A DNA stretch of 64,000 nt from an uncultured Roseburia sp. (GTDB lineage: Bacteria; Bacillota; Clostridia; Lachnospirales; Lachnospiraceae). The DNA lies in NCBI GenBank assembly GCA_947246475.1, contig CAMXSH010000001.1:1-64000 (forward strand), written 5' to 3'. The notes beneath the pieces are model-generated. The model was not told the origin of the DNA, did not search any database, and was given only the letters and a program-made list of their open reading frames with translations. Every line of letters begins with the position of its first letter. Within the stretch, counting starts at the first letter, position 1. The position numbers and the translations under genes were made by a program. Positions 9,051 to 18,072 of the stretch are shown one piece after another.

Positions 9051-10521
9051 AACGGGAAAATGCCTTCATGCCATCCTCCGTCCGTTTGTATACACCAGAA
9101 CATTCCAGTACTTTGACGAAGACCCTGCTGATCTCATCCTGAATGATTCCGTGAATAGTATCCTGGTTCAGTTCATGGTCCCCGATCCATCCCTCTGCCC
9201 AGTCGGCGTGTTTGCAGATCCGCTCATCGGCGCGGATATCCCTGCCGTTTAAAATGGCATCTTCTAATAGTTCCATCTCTTTTTTCAATCTTGCTGGCAG
9301 TACTGCCAGCCCCATTACCTCGATGAGCCCAATATTTTCTTTTTTGATATGATGGAGGTCAGCGGAAGGGTGGTAAACTCCCCAGGGACTCTCGTTGGTG
9401 GTGATATTATTGCGTAGCACCAGATCCAGTTCAAACAGCTCATCGTGCCTCCGGGCGATGGGAGTAATGGTGTTATGAGGGATGCCGTCGGTTTCATGAA
9501 AGATAAAAGCGGCTTCGTCGGAGTATGACCGCCAGCGTGTCAGAATATGTTCTGCCGCATCTGCCAGGCGGGCAATCTCTGTTCCCTGAAGACGGATCAC
9601 AGACATGGGCCATTTTACGATACCCACTGTGAGATCTTCATATCCTTTTATGGAAAAGGTTTTGTCATAGGGGGCTCTCGCCATGGCAAAGGTATAGCCG
9701 CCTCCCTGGAAATGGTCGTGGCTCAGGATCGAGCCGCCCACAATGGGCAGGTCCGCATTGGAACCAGCGGTATAGTGTGGGAACAGCTTGACAAACTCCA
9801 GGATCTTTTGGAAGGTGCTGCGGTTAATCTTCATGGGGATGTGATTCTTGTTGAGTATGATACAGTGCTCATTGTAATACACATAAGGAGAATACTGCAG
9901 GAAATAATCCTCCCCGTCCAACTGGATGGGAATGAGACGGTGATTCTGCCTGGCGGGGTGGGAATAATGGCCGGCGTACCCTTCATTTTCTACACAGAGC
10001 AGGCAGCTGGGATAACCAGATTTTTTCGCCTGTCCAGCTTTTTCGATCTCTTTGGGATCTTTTTCTGGTTTTGACAGATTGATCGTAATATCGATGCGGC
10101 CATATTCTGTATCAGTCACCCATTTTTCGTCTTTTGCGATGCGGTCTTTGCGGATGTAGTTGGCTGCCTGACTGAATTTATAATAAAAATCTGTGGCGAA
10201 CTTAGGATCTACACGGTAAAGATCAGCAAACTGTCCGCGGACCACGGAGGGCGCAGGGGTAAGTTTTCCCATAATTTTTGTGTCAAACAGATCCCTCATG
10301 GTCACGGTATTTTCTTTAAGGATTCCATGTTCCCAGGCATAGTCCAACAGATCTTCCAGTATTTCCACCAGCTCACGTTTTTTAGGGACTTCTGCTGGTT
10401 TATAGTCCATCACATCGAACAGTTCTAAAAGCTGGTTGGTGACATATACCTGATCCTCAGCTGCAACTAATCCTGCCCTGCTGCCGTAGGATACCAGTTC
10501 AGTTATTAACCTATTAATCAT
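9034..10521 (-). CDS. galT: UTP-hexose-1-phosphate / galactose-1-phosphate uridylyltransferase GalT (type 2)
   Basis: This 495-residue enzyme exchanges UMP between UDP-glucose and galactose-1-phosphate, the central Leloir step. The length and motifs (SHDHFQGGGYTFAMARAP; CLLCVENEGYAGHYSHPARQNHR) fit the Gram-positive GalT type-2 family (TIGR01239), not the shorter E. coli type. An in-frame extension upstream to 10647 overlaps galE coding sequence and is rejected; ATG 10521 is preceded by TGGAGG at ideal spacing. It lies 31 bases behind galE, in the order galK-galE-galT. Its 3' end overlaps the convergent lipoprotein gene. Confidence 0.95.
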   Translation of the reverse strand: MINRLITELVSYGSRAGLVAAEDQVYVTNQLLELFDVMDYKPAEVPKKRELVEILEDLLDYAWEHGILKENTVTMRDLFDTKIMGKLTPAPSVVRGQFADLYRVDPKFATDFYYKFSQAANYIRKDRIAKDEKWVTDTEYGRIDITINLSKPEKDPKEIEKAGQAKKSGYPSCLLCVENEGYAGHYSHPARQNHRLIPIQLDGEDYFLQYSPYVYYNEHCIILNKNHIPMKINRSTFQKILEFVKLFPHYTAGSNADLPIVGGSILSHDHFQGGGYTFAMARAPYDKTFSIKGYEDLTVGIVKWPMSVIRLQGTEIARLADAAEHILTRWRSYSDEAAFIFHETDGIPHNTITPIARRHDELFELDLVLRNNITTNESPWGVYHPSADLHHIKKENIGLIEVMGLAVLPARLKKEMELLEDAILNGRDIRADERICKHADWAEGWIGDHELNQDTIHGIIQDEISRVFVKVLECSGVYKRTEDGMKAFSRFISSL

Positions 10522-10552
10522 TTTGGATCCTCCATTCTGTGGACATGTTTGT

Positions 10553-11548
10553 TTATTTTGACTGATAGCCATGAGGATGTGTCCGGTGCCACTGCCATGC
10601 TGTGTCGATGATCGTGTCCAGATCGGCATATTTAGGATCCCATCCAAGTATTTTTTTTGCCTGGTCGCTGGAGGCGATCAGGGTAGAAGGATCTCCCGCC
10701 CGCCGCGCTTCTTCTTTTGCCGGGATGGGGTGTCCGGTAACCTTCCGCGCTGTCTCCACCACTTCTTTCACGGTAAAGCCCACGCCATTTCCCAGATTGA
10801 AGATACTGCTCTCACCGCCATTACTCAGGTATTTCATGGCGAGGATATGAGCCTGTGCCAGATCGTTTACGTGAATATAGTCCCGGATGCAGGTTCCGTC
10901 CTTTGTATCATAGTCATTTCCAAATATGGAAATATAGTCTCTCTGATCATTGGGAACCTGTAGGATCAGGGGAATGAGATGGGTCTCTGGATCGTGGGCT
11001 TCTCCGATTTTTCCATTTGGATGGGCGCCACAGGCATTGAAATAGCGCAGGGATACATATCTCAAGTTGTGTGCCAGGGAAGTCCACTTGAACATCTTTT
11101 CCATAGAAAGCTTCGTCTCGCCATAACAGTTGGTGGGAAGTGTCCGGTCAGTCTCCAGGATGGGAATGCTCTCCGGCTCTCCATAGGTAGCTGCCGTGGA
11201 AGAGAATACGATTTTGTCAATTCCATGGGCCACCATGCTTTCCAGAAGAACTTCCGTACCGCACAGATTGTTGTTGTAATATTTAAGAGGTTCTTTCATG
11301 CTCTCCCCTACCTGGGAACAGGCGGCAAAATGAATGACGCCGTCGATATCTTCTTTTTCAAATACCGCATCCATAAAAGAACGGTCCCGAATATCTCCTT
11401 CGTAGAATACTGCTTTTGGATGGACTGCTTCCTTAAAGCCGGTCAGAAGGTTGTCCACGACAACAACATTTTCTCCGGCATCGATCAACTCATAAACGGT
11501 ATGGGATCCGATATAGCCGGCCCCTCCTAATACTAAAATACGACTCAT
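10553..11548 (-). CDS. galE: UDP-glucose 4-epimerase GalE
   Basis: A 331-residue short-chain dehydrogenase-type epimerase interconverting UDP-galactose and UDP-glucose with bound NAD. The N-terminus carries the Rossmann motif GGAGYIGSH. Further motifs are VIHFAACSQVGES, SSTAATYG, and the catalytic Tyr-x-x-x-Lys in YGETKLSME. The length is normal for the family. AGGAGG precedes the ATG. It is the middle gene of galKET and supplies UDP-glucose for the GalT reaction. Confidence 0.97.
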   Translation of the reverse strand: MSRILVLGGAGYIGSHTVYELIDAGENVVVVDNLLTGFKEAVHPKAVFYEGDIRDRSFMDAVFEKEDIDGVIHFAACSQVGESMKEPLKYYNNNLCGTEVLLESMVAHGIDKIVFSSTAATYGEPESIPILETDRTLPTNCYGETKLSMEKMFKWTSLAHNLRYVSLRYFNACGAHPNGKIGEAHDPETHLIPLILQVPNDQRDYISIFGNDYDTKDGTCIRDYIHVNDLAQAHILAMKYLSNGGESSIFNLGNGVGFTVKEVVETARKVTGHPIPAKEEARRAGDPSTLIASSDQAKKILGWDPKYADLDTIIDTAWQWHRTHPHGYQSK

Positions 11549-11581
11549 GATAAATTCCTCCTGTTTAATAAAATATGATGG

Positions 11582-12865
11582 TCAAATAACCTGATATCCA
11601 CCCTCGGAGCGGATGTTTAATATATAGCAGCATTCTTCCCCAAACAATGCCTCCATGGTTGTCTTGTATTCTTCTATTCGATCTACTGGGACGAAGGCTT
11701 GTATCGTTCCGGCAAACCCGCCGCCATGCACACGGAATGCACCGTCATCTTCCAAAAGTCTTTTGCTCACCATCAATGCCAGAGGGATACCCTGTTCCAC
11801 TGGTTTTTTTGTAGAATACAGATTCTGCAGTAATTCAGCAGAGGATCTCCCGGATTCGCGCACCAGATTTAGAAATGTGTCAAAATCCTTTTTGTCCAGC
11901 GCCTCCACTTCTTTTACCACCCTTGCATTGTCTGCGTAGAAATGTGCTGCTCTCAGCATTGCGCGGTCGGAGCAGACGGTCCGCAGATGAGGCAGTGAAT
12001 GGTAAAACTGTTCTTCTTCTACCTCCCGCAGAACTGTTTTTCCGAACTGCGCGGCGATCAGCTTCATTTCCGATGGCACTGACACATAGTCGTCTGTCAG
12101 GTCGGCATGGCTGCCCTTGGTGTCTGTGATGATCAGTTTTAGTCCGCCCTTATCAAAATCACACTCATGTTTTTCAATCTTAGGATCGGTGGTATCCTCA
12201 AAATCAATAAATACAAATCCGCCGACAGAAGATACCATCTGATCCATGAGTCCGCTCTCTTTTCCGAAGTATTTATTTTCTGCAAACTGCCCCATTTTGG
12301 CGATCTTTACTGCTCCAGCCCTGCCGTGGTTATAATGCCGGTCAATGATATTTCCAATCAGCACCTCAAAGGCGGCAGAGGAAGATAAACCGCTGCCAGA
12401 CAGGACGTCCGAAGTGATAAATGCGTTAAAACCGCCTACCTCTATCCCCATATCTTGAAACTGGGAAACCATTCCCCGGACCAGTGCCGTGGAAGTCCCT
12501 TTTTCTTCTGGCTGTATACCCAGATGGTCCAATTCTATAAATTCCTGTTCATATCCCACCGACTGGAGACGGATCACATGATCATTATGAAAGGATACGA
12601 TGGCGATGGCATCCAGATCAATGGCAGCTGCCAGTACGCAGCCATGCTGATGGTCCGTATGATTTCCACAGATCTCGGTCCTTCCTGGAGCTGAAAAGAT
12701 GGAAATATCTTCGCTCTCCGGATAAATTGTCTCAAAGCTCTTGATTGCCCTGATATATCGTTTTCTCTGTGCATCCAGTGTTTGCTCATTGTCTCCATAT
12801 AATGTGATAAGGGCGTCGTCGAAACGGCCCAGTGTAAGTTCTTTTACCACCTCATCACGATTCAT
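11582..12865 (-). CDS. galK: Galactokinase GalK
   Basis: A 427-residue GHMP kinase that phosphorylates galactose at C1. The galactokinase signature near the N-terminus is GRTEICGNHTDHQHG, a variant of GRVNLIGEHTDY. The ATP-binding glycine/serine motif is SGSGLSSSAAFE, and the C-terminal GHMP motif is RVHGGGFAGTIQAF. The chosen ATG at 12865 has GGAGG six bases upstream; the reading frame stays open to 12946 but without a better start. It is the first gene of the galKET operon, 33 bases before galE. Confidence 0.95.
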   Translation of the reverse strand: MNRDEVVKELTLGRFDDALITLYGDNEQTLDAQRKRYIRAIKSFETIYPESEDISIFSAPGRTEICGNHTDHQHGCVLAAAIDLDAIAIVSFHNDHVIRLQSVGYEQEFIELDHLGIQPEEKGTSTALVRGMVSQFQDMGIEVGGFNAFITSDVLSGSGLSSSAAFEVLIGNIIDRHYNHGRAGAVKIAKMGQFAENKYFGKESGLMDQMVSSVGGFVFIDFEDTTDPKIEKHECDFDKGGLKLIITDTKGSHADLTDDYVSVPSEMKLIAAQFGKTVLREVEEEQFYHSLPHLRTVCSDRAMLRAAHFYADNARVVKEVEALDKKDFDTFLNLVRESGRSSAELLQNLYSTKKPVEQGIPLALMVSKRLLEDDGAFRVHGGGFAGTIQAFVPVDRIEEYKTTMEALFGEECCYILNIRSEGGYQVI

Positions 12866-12880
12866 GATCATCCTCCATTT

Positions 12881-12894
12881 CGCGAACGTTTTCT
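12881..12894 (-). promoter_or_regulatory. Candidate catabolite-response (cre-like) or operator site in the galK leader
   Basis: Read on the minus strand this is AGAAAACGTTCGCG, matching the CcpA cre consensus TGWAANCGNTNWCA at 11 of 14 positions. It lies just upstream of the galK ribosome site. It also contains the small palindromes AACGTT and TTCGCGAA. Carbon-catabolite control of galKET would be expected, but the match is imperfect. Confidence 0.3.
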
Positions 12895-13087
12895 GAACCT
12901 CAAATGTTCTAATCTGAGTGTAGCATATAGTATGGGAAAATAACATTTGTTTTTTTATTTTTTATATTAAAATTTTTATGGTCTCAATACGATTCCCTAT
13001 TTATGTTTTTTTATACGCAGCTTTCAATGATATTACTGTGTAATGGCACGTTTTTTGAAGAAGTTTGTAGATAATAGGCGGGAAGGA

Positions 13088-13096
13088 TGGTATAAT
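13088..13096 (+). promoter_or_regulatory. Extended -10 promoter for the secreted protein at 13146
   Basis: TGG-TATAAT is a perfect -10 hexamer with a TGn extension, about 50 bases before the start codon. No good -35 hexamer is seen at 17 bases (TAGATA), which is usual for extended -10 promoters. Confidence 0.55.
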
Positions 13097-13145
13097 CAGA
13101 GAGAAGGTGCAGGATGAGTGAAAAAATATATTGAGGAATGGTGGT

Positions 13146-14330
13146 ATGAAAAGAGGAAATTATTTTTTAGTTGCTTTAATCTCGTTTTTGTTTGGGATTA
13201 TAATTTGTGGGAACAGATCATGGGCCGAAAACAAAGAGCTGGATTTGCTAATGGGGCAGAAGTCGCATGTATCGATTACAAATGATGATGTTATATTTTT
13301 TAATTTACCGGATGGCAAGGGAAAAGTTAGGGTAAATATTTCGAATGTTTTATCAAGCGGAACATTTTATAATTTTGAAAATTATCAGTATGTAAGTTAT
13401 CCTTTTAGTAACGATCCAAATTATAATAGATTAGATATTTCTTTTGTTAATATGTATTTAAATGATTCTGTGCAAACTTTTTCGGTTGAGCCAGGCCAGG
13501 CATCTGTGAGTTTTGATCTGGAATTAGTTCAGGACCATAAAGAAAGTTTTTATATTTATATAGATAATCATACTGACTACGATGTCAGAATAAAAAATGC
13601 AACTTTTGATATAGAAATCCAGCCAACTGAAAGCTGGGTGGCAAAAACGGAAAATAAGCAAGGTCAACAAGAAGAAGTGCGATTTGATCAGGAGAAATCC
13701 TTACAGGATGAAAAGGAGCAAAGATCCAAGGTGCGTGGAAAAATCCTGAAACAGACTTGCGCTTATTCCAGGAAATGTGAGATAGAAATAGAAGTCAAGG
13801 ATCAAAAGAAAGTAAGGTTATATAGAAAAAGTTCCAGGAAGGGAAAATACAAACTTGTTAAACAAATGTATAATGGTGAGGAATTGTCTTATGAAACATT
13901 TTATGACAAGGGGCTTAAACCAAATAAACAATATTGGTATAAGATTGAAACTCTTGACTGGGATGATAAACTCTGGAGTGAGAAATCTTCCGGTGAATCT
14001 TTTTGGACAGCGCCAGAAAAAGTGAAAGTAAGGCGCTCTGGCAATACATTACGATGGAATAAATCCAAAGGTGCAGTAGGATATATGGTTGTCGAATCAT
14101 GGCATACAGAAGTGGGATATAATATATTTTGGCAAGTGCTCACAGATTATATTGAGAAATCATATTTGACTAAAAAAAGATCTTATACACTTAAACACAA
14201 CGTAGATGATTATGATGTTTATGCAATTGCAAAACATAAGGGTAAGTATTATGCGAATGATTATGAAGGAAACATTTTCAAAAAGATGTCCAGTTTCAGA
14301 TTTACTAATTCAGAACGGTATGCGGGATGA
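13146..14330 (+). CDS. Secreted protein with fibronectin-III-like repeats, function unknown
   Basis: The product has a signal peptide (MKRGNYFLVALISFLFGIIICGNRSWA), so it should be exported. Residues 30-165 hold a beta-rich region of unknown type. From about residue 200 there are two or three segments resembling fibronectin type III or Ig-like repeats (KVRLYRKSSRKGKYKLVKQ ... YWYKIETLDWDDKLWS; KVKVRRSGNTLRWNKSKGAVGY). ATG 13146 with GAGG upstream is preferred to the in-frame TTG at 13131. The gene is clearly more AT-rich than the gal genes next to it, consistent with acquisition. It may be a surface or adhesion protein; no catalytic motif is visible. Confidence 0.75.
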   Translation: MKRGNYFLVALISFLFGIIICGNRSWAENKELDLLMGQKSHVSITNDDVIFFNLPDGKGKVRVNISNVLSSGTFYNFENYQYVSYPFSNDPNYNRLDISFVNMYLNDSVQTFSVEPGQASVSFDLELVQDHKESFYIYIDNHTDYDVRIKNATFDIEIQPTESWVAKTENKQGQQEEVRFDQEKSLQDEKEQRSKVRGKILKQTCAYSRKCEIEIEVKDQKKVRLYRKSSRKGKYKLVKQMYNGEELSYETFYDKGLKPNKQYWYKIETLDWDDKLWSEKSSGESFWTAPEKVKVRRSGNTLRWNKSKGAVGYMVVESWHTEVGYNIFWQVLTDYIEKSYLTKKRSYTLKHNVDDYDVYAIAKHKGKYYANDYEGNIFKKMSSFRFTNSERYAG

Positions 14331-14556
14331 TCTATAAATAACTATGGAGGAAAGGTCTGAAAATAATCTCCCTTTTCAGAATTGTGTAGCCATTAAAAAC
14401 GAGCATGTAAATATATATTTAGGAATTCCAACTATTTCCCATATTTTGTACTATACAATTGAATAATGTATGATATAAAGCACAATGAAAAACAAATCGG
14501 TAGTTAGGAAAATGGGAAAGAGTTAAGATAATTGGACTTTAGCGGAGGAAATTCAT

Positions 14557-14958
14557 ATGGATTTTTTCTTAATGCTACTTGTTACAGTAATGGTTCCCAC
14601 ATGGTATATATTGCCAAGCAGAATAATTTCTATGACATTTAATTCATTCAGCAAGTCAATCACCATAAAAAATGATAAATGGGCTGAATTGTTAATTGCA
14701 GAAAAAAATACTTGGGGGATAGCAACTAATCCCAAGAAAAGGAACAAAATGTCATTATGGGGCTTAATCGGATACGTGATATTCCTTCCCCAAATTGTCT
14801 TTATGCCATATAACTGGTGGTTTTATATTAAGACAGGGTCAGGGCAATGGTGTGAGGCAGAGAAATTATATCTGGCGGTAACTATGCTATATTATTTTGT
14901 TGCGTTATTTATAAAGATGAAAGAAGCAATCAAGTTTAGCAAAGGAGAGGTATGGTGA
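14557..14958 (+). CDS. Small membrane protein, unknown function
   Basis: A 133-residue protein with hydrophobic segments near residues 3-20, 68-85 and 105-120 (LWGLIGYVIFLPQIVFM; LYLAVTMLYYFVALFI). GCGGAGG lies at good spacing before the ATG, so translation is plausible. I recognise no family. It sits alone in an AT-rich accessory stretch. The 226 bases before it (14331-14556) hold nothing else I can identify. Confidence 0.6.
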   Translation: MDFFLMLLVTVMVPTWYILPSRIISMTFNSFSKSITIKNDKWAELLIAEKNTWGIATNPKKRNKMSLWGLIGYVIFLPQIVFMPYNWWFYIKTGSGQWCEAEKLYLAVTMLYYFVALFIKMKEAIKFSKGEVW

Positions 14959-15105
14959 CATATCAAAAGCTGTTTTTAAAGAGAAATGCAATGGTTTGTA
15001 ATGCAGGCAAATTTTATTTGTACAGAAAAATGTATGAATATTCATTAAAATTTTCCAGATAGATAATGGGAACACTTTTCCGAAAAGGGGGAAAATAATT
15101 AAACT

Positions 15106-15984
15106 ATGCACTTTGTAAATGCGAAAAGTATCTTATCAGCTAAAAATGGAATGAATTTATATCGTGGCTGTTCCCATGGGTGCATATACTGCGACTCAAG
15201 GAGTAAGTGCTATCATATGGATCATGCTTTTGAGGATATCGAAGTTAAAGAAAATGCCATTGAATTATTAGAAGATGCCCTTAGACGTAAGCGCTCAAAA
15301 TGTATGCTGGGTACAGGTTCCATGACAGATCCCTATATTCCTCTGGAAAAGGAGATCGGAAATGTCCGAAAAGCATTATCCCTGGCAGATGAATACGGTT
15401 TCGGGTTTACTTTGATAACGAAATCTGACCGGGTGCTGCGGGACTTGGACCTGCTGAAAGCGATCAATGATAAAACGAAATGCGTTGTACAGATGACATT
15501 AACTACCTATGACGAAGACTTATGCAAAAAAATCGAACCAAATGTTAGTACCACCAGAGAACGGGCCGCAGTCTTACAAAAACTGCGTGATGCAGGCATT
15601 CCGACGGTTGTCTGGCTCAGCCCTATACTTCCCTTCATCAATGATACGGAAGAAAATATCCGAGGGATCCTGGAATATTGCATCGAAGCCAAGGTTTATG
15701 GCATTATATGCTTTGGAATGGGGATGACTCTCCGTGAGGGAAACAGAGAGTATTTTTACAGCCAGTTAGATCGTTTGTTTCCCCATCTGAAAGAAAAATA
15801 TATTCGGACTTACGGCACGCAGTACCAGATAAGCAGTCCAAGGAATGGTATGTTAATGAAAATATTCCATCAGCTATGTGAGGACAACGGAATCCTTCAT
15901 GACAATGACAGGATATTTGAGTACTTATGCAGCTTTGAGGAAAAAAGCCAGTATGTCCAGTTAAATCTCCTGGACTATTTATAA
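15106..15984 (+). CDS. Radical SAM protein of the SPL (spore photoproduct lyase-like) family
   Basis: The 292-residue protein carries the 4Fe-4S radical SAM motif C-x3-C-x2-C near the N-terminus (RGCSHGCIYCDSR). Further matches to SPL-family radical SAM proteins are LGTGSMTDPYIPLE, TLITKSDRVLRDLDLL, VQMTLTTYD and IPTVVWLSPILPFIND. Many genomes carry such proteins with no known substrate; repair of spore photoproduct is not implied. The codons are less AT-rich than the preceding small gene. It lies alone, with no clear partner. Confidence 0.88.
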   Translation: MHFVNAKSILSAKNGMNLYRGCSHGCIYCDSRSKCYHMDHAFEDIEVKENAIELLEDALRRKRSKCMLGTGSMTDPYIPLEKEIGNVRKALSLADEYGFGFTLITKSDRVLRDLDLLKAINDKTKCVVQMTLTTYDEDLCKKIEPNVSTTRERAAVLQKLRDAGIPTVVWLSPILPFINDTEENIRGILEYCIEAKVYGIICFGMGMTLREGNREYFYSQLDRLFPHLKEKYIRTYGTQYQISSPRNGMLMKIFHQLCEDNGILHDNDRIFEYLCSFEEKSQYVQLNLLDYL

Positions 15985-16050
15985 AGGTGGTTTACTTATT
16001 TTATCAGACAGTGTTTTACAAAAAGAGAACAACCGGAAGGGGGGCTGGAT

Positions 16051-16116
16051 ATGAGAAGATATATTATGCTATTTTATAAGGGAAATAGTTATTTATATTA
16101 TGACAGAGTTATATAG
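16051..16116 (+). CDS. Possible 21-residue small protein
   Basis: An ATG preceded by GGAAGGGGGG opens 21 codons (MRRYIMLFYKGNSYLYYDRVI) ending in TAG just before the decayed methyltransferase. It could be a small peptide or a scrap of a larger lost gene. The good ribosome site is the only support. Confidence 0.25.
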   Translation: MRRYIMLFYKGNSYLYYDRVI

Positions 16117-16127
16117 GAGGAAATTTT

Positions 16128-16525
16128 ATGCAGTCATCGGAGGAATACTTACGGGACTTAAAACAATGGCTTCGGGATACAGCAGATTCCCCGCTGGAAG
16201 AAATGTCTGATTTCTTTACAAAGCGGCTGCATGGCTATGAAGAGCATATGTCAGTCTGGGAAGAGTCTTACCAGCTATTTGCCGAAATCTTACCCCTGGA
16301 GTGCAAAAAGATTTTAGACTTAGGCTGCGGAACAGGGTTAGAATTGGATAGGATATGGAAAAAAATCCGGACATTGAGGTGACGGGTGTAGATTTATGTG
16401 CAGATATGCTGGATAAGCTGCTTGAAAAACATCAAGACAAACCTCTTACTACAGTATGTATGGATTATTTTCAATATGATCTTGGATACGGTAAATGGGA
16501 TGCTGTCGTGCATACAAATCGGTAG
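16128..16525 (+). pseudogene. Frameshifted and truncated class I SAM-dependent methyltransferase
   Basis: The first 85 residues run to the SAM-binding motif (KKILDLGCGTGLELDRIWKK) and then hit a stop at 16382. The next part of the same fold continues in another frame from about 16355: NPDIEVTGVDLCADMLDKLL, ending DYFQYDLGYGKWDAVVHTNR before a stop at 16525. Intact members would continue another 100 residues or more. So the gene has one frameshift near 16355-16370 and a lost 3' half. A strong AGGAGG remains before the ATG. It sits among other decayed genes. Confidence 0.75.
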
Positions 16526-16631
16526 GTGTAAGTCGGATTTTTTATAGAATGATTGTATAGCCGATAGTTTTAGGATTGCACTGGACATATTGTGTGTTTA
16601 GTGTATTTTTTTGTTAAAAAAGGAGGTTTTT

Positions 16632-16787
16632 ATGAAATTATTAGATGTAAAAAGAAAGAATAGAAATTCCTGCATCTATTACAGCGGTAGAATTTTATCG
16701 GAAAAAGGGTTATGAATATGAAAATGGAATATAAGAGCTGGATGATGAGCAGCATTATCGGCTGGTAAAATTCAGACACGCTCCAGG
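16632..16787 (+). pseudogene. Remnant of a GNAT acetyltransferase C-terminus
   Basis: After an intact AGGAGG and ATG (16632) only a few codons remain. Another frame from about 16660 then reads IEIPASITAVEFYRKKGYEY, a stop, and ELDDEQHYRLVKFRHAP. These are the C-terminal motifs of a GNAT N-acetyltransferase (SSITAxxFYxKxGY). An internal deletion, a frameshift and a nonsense codon make it non-functional. Confidence 0.65.
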
Positions 16788-16799
16788 AGGAACGGTGAT

Positions 16800-17243
16800 A
16801 TGGAAATTAGGATAATGAATATTGAAGATTTTAAAAAGATATATGATTTATGGATACATACGGAAGGTATGGGATTGAATACAACAGATGATTCAATGGA
16901 AGGGATATCCAGATATTTATTGCGAAACCCTAATACATGCTTTGTTGCTGAGGACAAAGGAAAACTCATAGGCGTGATTATGAGTGGACATGACGGACGC
17001 AGAGGCTTTATCCATCACACAACGGTTAAGCAAGAATACAGAGGGCAGGGAATCGGGAAAAAACTGGTTGATTCAGCAATGAAGGCGTTGGAAGCAGAGG
17101 GCATACATAAAGTGGCATTGGTGGCATTTGAGAGTAATGTATCGGGCAATGTCTTTTGGGAAAAGGTTGGATTTACTGTAAGGGATGACTTGGTTTATAG
17201 AAATAAAAATATACATCAACTCAAAAGAATTGATTTAATATAA
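16800..17243 (+). CDS. GNAT family N-acetyltransferase
   Basis: An intact 147-residue GNAT enzyme transferring acetyl from acetyl-CoA. The acetyl-CoA-binding signature is HHTTVKQEYRGQGIGKKLVD (Q/R-x-x-G-x-G/A), followed by GIHKVALVAFESNVSGNVFWEKVGF. AGGAGG lies nine bases before the ATG, inside the tail of the upstream decayed GNAT gene. The substrate cannot be told. It may be the functional replacement of its broken neighbour. Confidence 0.88.
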   Translation: MEIRIMNIEDFKKIYDLWIHTEGMGLNTTDDSMEGISRYLLRNPNTCFVAEDKGKLIGVIMSGHDGRRGFIHHTTVKQEYRGQGIGKKLVDSAMKALEAEGIHKVALVAFESNVSGNVFWEKVGFTVRDDLVYRNKNIHQLKRIDLI

Positions 17244-17417
17244 AAGTTATTAACGAAAGACTTACCTTAATATTTTATGATTATGTCACAATGCGTAAAT
17301 GGTTTTTGAATCTGGCAAAATAACGGCGTTAAGTACAAGATAAACAGTACAGAAAAGGTATAATATACACGAAAACCGTCCACAATAATAGGAAAATAAA
17401 GGAATGAGGAGGGCATC

Positions 17418-18032
17418 ATGTTTCGGATCCCCAAACACATCGGAATTATCCCGGATGGCAATCGAAGATGGGCGAAGAAAAGTGGATTGAAAAAAGAAGA
17501 AGGGTATGCCTTTGGACTGGAACCAGGTCTGGAGCTTCTTCGGGCAGCAAAAAAATACGGTGTCCGAGAACTGACCTATTATGGTTTTACCGTGGATAAC
17601 TGTAAACGTCCCAGGGAACAGCTTAAAGCCTTTTCCCATGCCTGTGTGGAGGCGGTAAAGTTGATGGAGTTGGAAGACGTGAGGCCGTATGTGCTGGGGA
17701 ACACGAAATCTTCCTGCTTTCCCAAAGAATTGATTCCTTATACAGAACCGGAGATGTTACCAGCCAGCGATTCGGACAAAATGAGGGTAAACCTTTTGGT
17801 GAATTATGGATGGGAATGGGACATGAAACATGACTGGGTTTCTAAAATGATTCCGCGGGTAGATCTGGTGATACGGTGGGGCGGCATGTGCCGCTTATCC
17901 GGTTTCCTTCCCCTCCAGACAGTGTACTCGGATTTTTGTATCATTCAGGAACTATGGCCTGATTTTAAGGAAGAGCAGTTTGAATATGCGCTGAACTGGT
18001 ATCAGAAACAGGATGTGACGCTGGGAGGATAA
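17418..18032 (+). CDS. Divergent undecaprenyl-diphosphate-synthase-like cis-prenyltransferase
   Basis: The N-terminus has the UppS motif HIGIIPDGNRRWAKK with catalytic D13. The C-terminal part RWGGMCRLSGFLPLQTVYSDF aligns with RTGGExRISNFLLWQxAYxE of UppS. The conserved Glu that binds magnesium is replaced by Met here. The 204 residues are also about 45 fewer than normal UppS, and NYGWEWDM replaces the usual NYGGRxDI. This is therefore probably a paralog with altered chemistry and not the cell-wall enzyme. GAGGAGGG precedes the ATG. Family assignment is good; function is open. Confidence 0.8.
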   Translation: MFRIPKHIGIIPDGNRRWAKKSGLKKEEGYAFGLEPGLELLRAAKKYGVRELTYYGFTVDNCKRPREQLKAFSHACVEAVKLMELEDVRPYVLGNTKSSCFPKELIPYTEPEMLPASDSDKMRVNLLVNYGWEWDMKHDWVSKMIPRVDLVIRWGGMCRLSGFLPLQTVYSDFCIIQELWPDFKEEQFEYALNWYQKQDVTLGG

Positions 18033-18072
18033 ACGGGGCCAGCGTCATAAGAACACAATTGTTTGTGATGTA

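Noticed and set aside
9547-10074. 175-residue ORF antisense to galT
   Set aside because: The galT frame is well conserved; the antisense product shows no family features.
15106-15984. Spore photoproduct lyase (splB)
   Set aside because: Only the general radical SAM/SPL-family pattern is seen; a specific DNA-repair role is not supported.
17418-18032. Essential UppS of cell-wall synthesis
   Set aside because: The metal-binding Glu is missing and the protein is short.
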